Shown here: piece after piece, positions 58,440-64,000 of the stretch
Layout: the number at the start of each line of letters is the position of its first letter
Numbering within the stretch: position 1 is the first letter of the stretch
From: Unio delphinus
Lineage: Eukaryota > Mollusca > Bivalvia > Unionida > Unionidae
Direction of reading: 5' to 3'
Length of the DNA: 64,000 nt
Assembly (NCBI GenBank): GCA_029339505.1
Contig: JAQISU010000022.1
Span: forward strand, 16,560,001-16,624,000
Notes under the pieces: generated by a model
What the model was told of the DNA's origin: nothing
The model's database searches: none
What the model saw: only the letters and a program-made list of their open reading frames with translations
Translations under genes and position numbers: made by a program

Positions 58440-59260
58440 ACAGCATAATGTGCAACAAAATTGCATTGGTCAGTTGATTGGTCAGTAAACAACAAACTAG
58501 TTTACTTGTTCGTGACATCATCCGGATTAACTTTTTCATTAATGATCAGTTGACTTATCTGTCAGTAATCCGTGACAAAACACACCAACAACAAAATGTA
58601 GATTGGTTAGTTGACTTGTCTTTCAAAACTCAGTCAATGATTGGTTGCTGGGAATGTTCAAAAGATGGCGGATCAGTCAAGTATCAGCATAAGTCAAAAA
58701 CACTAAATAAAAACGAAAATTGTATCGGTCCGTGAACAACGAAAGTAAACTGGTCAGTGAACAACAAAAGTAGATTTGTCAGATGATTGGTTAGTAAACA
58801 ACAAAAGGTTTTTGGTCTGCCAAAGGTCAGCTAACAAACAAAAGTAGATTCATTCGAGGATGGAAAAATCCATCATGTTCAGTGGTCAAGTTCATCAGTA
58901 TTCAGTTGAAAAGTCAGTAAATGACTGGTTGATGAAACCGTCAGTGATTCGCTGCTAAATTCGTTTATGTTTCGTCGATGAGTCAATAAAAGGTGACCAT
59001 TGATCCGCAAAGATTAATAAAGTGATCTGTCAATGATTGGTTGGTGAGTCCATAAACGTTTAAGTCCGTCAGTGATAAAAAACGGACTAAAGTGAACAGA
59101 AAATAATCACTAACGAATCCACTTGAGTAACAACCAACCAACCAACCAACCCCCCCCCCTCCAAAAAAAAAAAGGGAGAACTAAAAGTGGACGTGTGCGT
59201 TAATGTTCGTGACTGGTCCGTGAACCTTCACCAAGTCACGGATTAATAAAATGATCCAAA
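58440..59260. repeat. Degenerate satellite built on GTCAGTGATTGGT-type units
   Basis: Units such as TTGGTCAGTTGATTGGTCAG, TAAACAACAAAAGTAGATT and GTCAGTGATCCGTGAAC alternate irregularly over 0.8 kb. The same phrases resume at about 59585-59640 beyond the LTR fragment, so the LTR piece was inserted into the array. Confidence 0.75.
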
Positions 59261-59518
59261 AGAAAATAAGCCACTAATTACTAAAAATAAAAAGATATTT
59301 TTGGATCTAGCCAATCATTTCCAAGGCTTGTTTACACTCTCCAAATAAGGGTCAGAAATGAGGTCAACAAGCCAAGGTCAACCTGTGTTTACAGCTAGAG
59401 TCTAGGTCAGCCTGAATTTTCCAGAAAAATCTCCCAATTAATGAATATTAAACCCTAAATGACAAATTTGGATTTGACAATTAAAAATAAAAAAAAATTA
59501 AATCAAATAGACGTAACA
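59226..59518 (-). mobile_element. Truncated LTR fragment, same family as 25187..26019
   Basis: On the minus strand it starts TGTTACGTCTATTTGATTTA and follows the solo LTR through GTCATTTAGGGTTTAATATT, ATTAATTGGGAGATTTTTCT, TGACCTAGACTCTAGCTGTA, GTTGACCTTGGCTTGTTGAC and TAGTAATTAGTGGCTTATTT to GTGACTTGGTGAAGG, where similarity stops. It represents the first third of the LTR. Confidence 0.85.
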
Positions 59519-59542
59519 AATGATTCGGATTAGTCACGAATC

Positions 59543-59578
<36 letters not shown>
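59543..59578. repeat. (CA)n microsatellite
   Basis: About 18 CA dinucleotides. Confidence 0.97.
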
Positions 59579-59580
<2 letters not shown>

Positions 59581-60179
59581 ATATATCCGCGGTTGGACTG
59601 GGTCCGTCAATGATCCGTGACCAGTATGTGTGTACAGTATAAAATTAAAATTGTTAAACATGCGATGTAATTATTTGTCCAAAGAGATGGCCGCTATCGC
59701 TTAACTGGGTTAAAGTAACTCTTCCGTTTCGAGTTGTTTTTCATGATATGTGTGCTTGTTTTCTACCTTCGTCTACATTAGTGTGTTTCATCATGCTCTG
59801 GCTGTTCAGTTCCTATGTGGTTCTTTGTCTCCTTGTTTTGAAAACGAGAACAATTAAAAAATTTCTCAGCTGTCTTACTCCAATGTTACGATGTCCTTTG
59901 TTCTTGAAAAACCTCCATCACGTGATCGCCAGTCAACCCGTTTCTGCTATGATGGACCCTCATTCATGGCTTTAAATGACCACACCTTGGCTCTTCATAC
60001 TGCAGTGTGCTCAAGACTAAACGATATGGGACTACATTTATCATTACTTAAATGTAAACGGAAGCGAGAAAAGAAACGTTGTTTCAAAGCTGGCCGGTGA
60101 GAACAGGAAGAATTCCAGTTATCTCCCTTTCCCCCTTTCCAGCTAAACAATTTTTAAAAAATGGCCGCTAATTTAAATA

Positions 60180-61120
60180 ACCTGATGCAATTCCATATTA
60201 AATCGACAACCATTGTGTCAACTATCCCAGAGATACCACTGCGTATTGCATTAATCATCGCCCAATCGGTAGAAACACCGAAAAAGCGCACATAAATAGT
60301 TAAATTTATCAACAAGCAAAATATCGACGTCTTTTTCCTGAGAGAAACATGGCTAAAAACATCAGACGATGAGCCCAAGTTTATGGATCTAACACCACCG
60401 GTTTTTATATCAAGTCGTTCCTCCGCCACTCTCGCGGAGGTGGAATCGCTGTCATCACAAAAAATTCCATGATAAAATGTCTTGAATACAACACAGCCTT
60501 GAAATTCTCCCACACATCGTTTGATCTAGTCCAAACAACACTCACACTGGAACAAATGTCAGTCAATTTTTTCTGCCTCTACCGCCCTCCTCCTAGTTAA
60601 AAAAAAAACACCAACAAGCAGACTGAATTTCTCTTTTTGGAACAGTTTCCGAATCTCCTGGGGTAAGGAAACTCGATAGGTGGCAACCCGATTATTCTTG
60701 AAGATTTAAAATTTCACTTTGACTGTCCTGGAAACTCATACACATCAAAACTCCTAGATCCTATTCATGTGTTGAACCTTAAACAGTCAGTTAACCAACC
60801 CATCCATAAACATTGTCACATTTTAGACTGGATTCTTCATAGACCTGATGATAATATTCTACGATCCACCCTTGTATCCCACGAAACTGCATCAATTCAC
60901 CTCTGCATTATATGTCATCTGGACGTATCAGTCCCTATCACTTCAACCTTTATTTGCTACTAAGAGAAACCTCCGTAAAATAAATAGAATCAAACTAATG
61001 CCTGACATCCAAGCAAACCCAACTGATTGTATGCCTCCTACAGCAGAACAACTATATAACTGCCTGCGTTCATTGCTTGGAAAACATGCCCTAGCCGTCA
61101 AATTTCAGATTATCAAGTAA
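60180..61120 (+). pseudogene. LINE endonuclease segment (copy 2), broken
   Basis: Fragments in several frames give the endonuclease domain: a RIALIIAQSVET-type start (about 60240), KQNIDVFFLRETWLKTSDD (about 60320), FFCLYRPPPS (about 60570) and a 64-codon frame from 60769 with LKQSVNQPIHKHCHILDWIL. Stops and frameshifts occur about every 100-200 bp. The SDH catalytic motif region reads as ASIHLCIICHL, with the Asp lost. Confidence 0.85.
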
Positions 61121-61539
61121 AAAGTGTTCTCCGTGGTATAGCAATGCTAGGGACCAGCTTCGCACTGCTAAAAGAGACCGCCGTAAAGTGAAGAGGCTTT
61201 GGCGTTCCACCAGACTCTGTATTCATAAACAAGCATATGAAGCCGCTAAGAAGAACGTCACAAACATAGTCCATTTAGCCAAATTATCCCACTACAGTAC
61301 TATGATCACGGAGAGTTGCAGCTGCAAAGAGCTCCTCGAGATAACTAACAAATTTCAATGAACAAATGTAAATCACTTTCAAGTACCTTCTCTCCAGTAG
61401 ACCTTCCTGGCGTAATTGTATTTTTTTTCTTGACAAAGTACAAACCATTAGAGATAAACTTGACAACACAATTTCAAGTGACTCGTCATCACCATACAGT
61501 TACGATACAGAATTTTAGCGACAATCATTAGGAGCATTT

Positions 61540-62640
61540 GAAATTCCCTCTCTATGGATTTAGTAAGGACAATCGTGATGAAGAGTGCACAAAAGTCATG
61601 TGAACTTGATCCGATTCCAACATCACTGCAGCTTGAGTGCTTAGACCCAATATTGCCTAAACTAACTGATGTTAATAATACATCTCTCTTATCCGGGGAA
61701 ATCACATCATTTTTCAAAACTGCCATTGTAAAGCCTCTGCTGAAGAAACCAAAACTCGACCATAACGATTTAAAGACACTACCGCCAAGTTCCTAATCTC
61801 CCATTTATATGAAAAATCTTAGAAAAAGTTGTTCTAACCCCACTTGTATCTCATCTAAATTCAAACAGTCTTTTTTAGCAATGTACAGTCTGCATATCTC
61901 CCTTGACACATTACTGAAACTGATAAAATTGAGGCCATTCTGATCACAACACAAAGACTTTCTCATTCACATCCTTTACCTCAAACAATAAATATCAGCA
62001 ACACCAACATTAAATTCATGCAGAGTGTACGAAACATGAATGTTACTCGATACAGTACTCTCACATTGCACCAACATGTCATGACCATATGCAAGGCTGC
62101 ATATCTTTAGCTGAGACGCATCAGCTCCATTTGCAAATATATTTCAGTTGATGCTACTAAAACACTTGTGTGTTTATTAATACTTTCAAGACTGGACTAA
62201 TGTAACTCAATTCTGACTGGTTCGTCTCAATATTTACTCCAGAATCTTCAAAAAGTTCAAAATAGCTGCTCGGATCATTTTTAGAGCACCACGATCAGAG
62301 CACACCTCCCCGCTGCTCAGTACCCTATTATGGCTATCAATTCGATCCAGAATCAAACACAAAATTTGTTTTATGTGCTACATTTCACTGACGGACCCCA
62401 GTCCAACATACCTATCTGGCCTCACCCATGTGTAAACACCAGCAAAATACTTACGCTCCTCTTTCTGACAATCGTGTATTCGTTATCCCCACTATGAAAA
62501 CGAAGTCATATGGTCAACATTCTTTTGCATACCAGGGCCCAGCAATTTCCCATTGAAATAAGACGCAAAGTTACAGTTGATTCCTTTCAAGAGTGCATTT
62601 TAAAAACTCACCTTTTTCGACTGCAAGAACAAACTTAAAG
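61540..62640 (+). pseudogene. LINE RT linker and C-terminal remnants (copy 2), RT core deleted
   Basis: The frame at 61554-61796 encodes the linker MDLVRTIVMKSAQKSCELDP and VKPLLKKPKLDHNDLK. At about 61920 the sequence jumps from GTACAGTCTGCATATCTCCC and TACTGAAACT straight to GATAAAATTGAGGCCATTCT. Compared with copy 1 this skips roughly 470 bp (about 9645 to 9172) including the YTDD box. The C-terminal domain continues to about 62600 in shifted frames. Confidence 0.85.
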
Positions 62641-62809
62641 ACCTAATAATGTTTCCTACCATACATTTTTCAGCAATTTTTATGCTTTCTAATTGTATGA
62701 TGTTTTGTTTTTTTGTAGTCATATCATTACATATGTTGTAAAGCGCTTAGAGCTTCTCAAGATTAGGCGATATAAAAAAAAGTCCTCATTGTTATTAACG
62801 CCACGGGGG

Positions 62810-62811
<2 letters not shown>

Positions 62812-62889
<78 letters not shown>
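62812..62889. repeat. (GA)n microsatellite
   Basis: About 38 GA dinucleotides following a GGGGGGGG run just past the LINE 3' end. Confidence 0.97.
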
Positions 62890-62892
<3 letters not shown>

Positions 62893-62894
62893 AA

Positions 62895-63087
62895 GTCTAA
62901 AACCCCTACGTTCATACTACTACACATAGAGTAGAGTGAAATTAATTTTGGGTGAAAAGTCTGTCCTATTTAATCCATAATTCTCTAATCGATAGCAAAT
63001 ATATTTATTAATCTTTTACCCGTACCATTATTACCATTATTTGACCTTCTCTTGCTACATACATACATACATACATACATACATACA

Positions 63088-63118
<31 letters not shown>

Positions 63119-63440
63119 CTTTTTATCTGTTTTGGAATATATTGTACATAGCAATCGGCATAGAAAACCTGATGAAATAAATGTTATGCCAGATTTCCCT
63201 TGGTCTTAAAATAGTTTCCGGAAGATGTAAAGGGAAACTCTTCAAACCGACCAATCGGATATGTGCGTAATGGTATTCCCCCACCCCCACTATACCTGCA
63301 AGTCACGCGTGGATGTATGTGAGTGAGATTGACTCCAAACTTCGTTCGATAGGGGCTTAGTTCTGCATATTGCTGAACGTACATAGATCAGTTGCTTTAA
63401 CTATTTTGTTGTTTACGGTTTTCTCGGTTACATTATAAAT
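62895..63440. other. Intergenic region upstream of PHPT1
   Basis: It holds a (CATA)n tract and then sequence of more even composition from about 63190 that leads into the 5' region of the PHPT1-like gene. A promoter is presumably here, but no TATA box or initiator could be assigned with confidence. Confidence 0.4.
63057..63117. repeat. (CATA)n microsatellite
   Basis: About 15 ACAT/CATA tetranucleotides. Confidence 0.97.
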
Positions 63441-63653
63441 CCAAGTAGTTTGTGGCAGCGTTACACACTTCCTGGCACGGTACCGGCATACAGCGTGAAT
63501 TACAGTCTGGCTGCACTGGTACAGTTTGTAAAATTCGTACCAACAGGTATTACTTGTGTTTCGCATTGCACTCGGCAAAGTTCACACAAGTTGCAAGAAG
63601 TGATAACAAGGACTATAGCATTTCACCCTCGGCTTACCTTCACCACTCAACAA

Positions 63654-63840
63654 ATGGCAGTTGCAGCAACCACCATAGCCTCGCCTGGGGCCAAGGATAA
63701 TCCAAAATTAAAAGCCGTCTCGGATGTGGACATTGATAAAAGTGGAAAGTTTAAATACATTTTAATCAAGGTGCATGACCCCGATAAGGAGAGAGAATTT
63801 AAGCATATTGTAAGAGGCTATGGAGACTGTGGTTTTCATG
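63654..63840 (+). CDS. PHPT1: 14-kDa phosphohistidine phosphatase, first coding exon (partial)
   Basis: The exon encodes MAVAATTIASPGAKDNPKLK followed by AVSDVDIDKSGKFKYILIKV and HIVRGYGDCGFH, and ends CATG with a GTAAGT donor (phase 1). It matches the N-terminal half of PHPT1/Janus-family proteins: DVDID.(D/S)G.FKY(V/I)LI.V and (E/H)IVRGY are the family signatures. Lys34 corresponds to the active-site Lys of the human enzyme, and His62 corresponds to its catalytic His53 (human motif YHAD). A phase-1 break after H with G completing Ala predicts HAD in the next exon. The N-terminus is about nine residues longer than in human. The frame is open upstream to about 63450 but has no other ATG, so Met at 63654 is the start. 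The cytosolic enzyme dephosphorylates phosphohistidine in proteins. The remaining exons lie beyond the window. Confidence 0.93.
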
Positions 63841-64000
63841 GTAAGTAGACGAGTTGATTTGTTCATTCATTTATTCCGCCCATCATTCAGTAGCTTCCTG
63901 GACGTTTCGGCCCAGGACATTTCGCTGCACTTAATGGATCTTTCAGACATTTATAGATCTGGATCGCCATTACCCAATTGTACCCATTTTTCTTTATCAT
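63841..64000 (+). other. Start of PHPT1 intron 1
   Basis: The sequence begins GTAAGTAG at the donor and continues without coding features to the window end. Confidence 0.85.

Larger units (their letters stand above)
59860..62800 (+). mobile_element. CR1/L2-like LINE, copy 2 (internally deleted)
   Basis: It is the same family as 8298..11720, in opposite orientation. Matching landmarks are CTCAGCTGTCTTACTCCAAT (5' region), LKQSVNQPIHKHCHILDWIL, RTIVMKSAQKSCELDPIPTS, KPLLKKPKLDHNDLK, CTCATTCACATCCTTTACCT, and the 3' end GTAAAGCGCTTAGAGCTTCT then GTCCTCATTGTTATTA. The reverse transcriptase catalytic region is missing. It carries more stops than copy 1. Confidence 0.88.

Noticed and set aside
63450..63653. 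N-terminal extension of PHPT1 (68 residues) as a targeting peptide
   Set aside because: The extension begins at a TTG codon and contains no ATG; the first ATG in frame is at 63654, which matches the family's N-terminus.

Overview
This is a eukaryotic nuclear window, roughly two-thirds A+T. It has introns with GT/AG borders, abundant microsatellites, and a dense sediment of decayed LINEs, tRNA-derived SINEs, MITEs, an LTR and minisatellites. The SINE bodies, the LINE types and a degraded TRIM-type RING/B-box/NHL gene resemble those of marine molluscs (bivalve- or gastropod-like) or another lophotrochozoan. That placement is inference from recalled families, not a computed result.

Only two loci look like live protein-coding genes. 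At the left end, on the minus strand, a 2.57-kb exon (7588..5015) encodes a Gln/Pro-rich, low-complexity protein that starts with a signal-peptide-like hydrophobic stretch. A phase-compatible 132-bp exon at 2696..2565 may be its next exon. At the right end, on the plus strand, the first coding exon of a 14-kDa phosphohistidine phosphatase (PHPT1) lies at 63654..63840 and ends in a clean GTAAGT donor; the rest of that gene is outside the window.

Between them the layout is as follows. A CR1/L2-like LINE (minus, about 8.3-11.7 kb) is followed by a GCTCATGAG minisatellite (13.65-14.37 kb). An AT-rich block of broken reading frames of unknown origin spans 16-19 kb. A TRIM-like pseudogene (minus, 21.9-23.65 kb) is followed by a solo LTR with a 4-bp target duplication (25187..26019). 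A second LINE, of a type common in marine invertebrates, lies at 33.4-36.6 kb (plus) and runs into an (AT)n tract. Beyond it are many microsatellites and SINEs, a 1.2-kb inverted-repeat element holding a perfect 53-bp hairpin (48.0-49.2 kb), a 62-bp satellite (49.5-49.8 kb), a mariner-like relic (54.0-54.3 kb), two copies of a second SINE family (56.1 and 58.0 kb), and two more satellites (57.0-57.5 and 58.4-59.65 kb). The second satellite contains an inverted piece of the same LTR family. A second, internally deleted copy of the CR1/L2-like LINE (59.86-62.8 kb, plus) comes last before PHPT1.

I found no bacterial-type operon, CRISPR array, rRNA or convincing free-standing tRNA gene. I found no clear new multi-gene system. 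The items most worth following up are the low-complexity secreted-type gene, the perfect hairpin inside its transposon-like frame, and the unidentified decayed reading frames at 16-19 kb and 55-56 kb.
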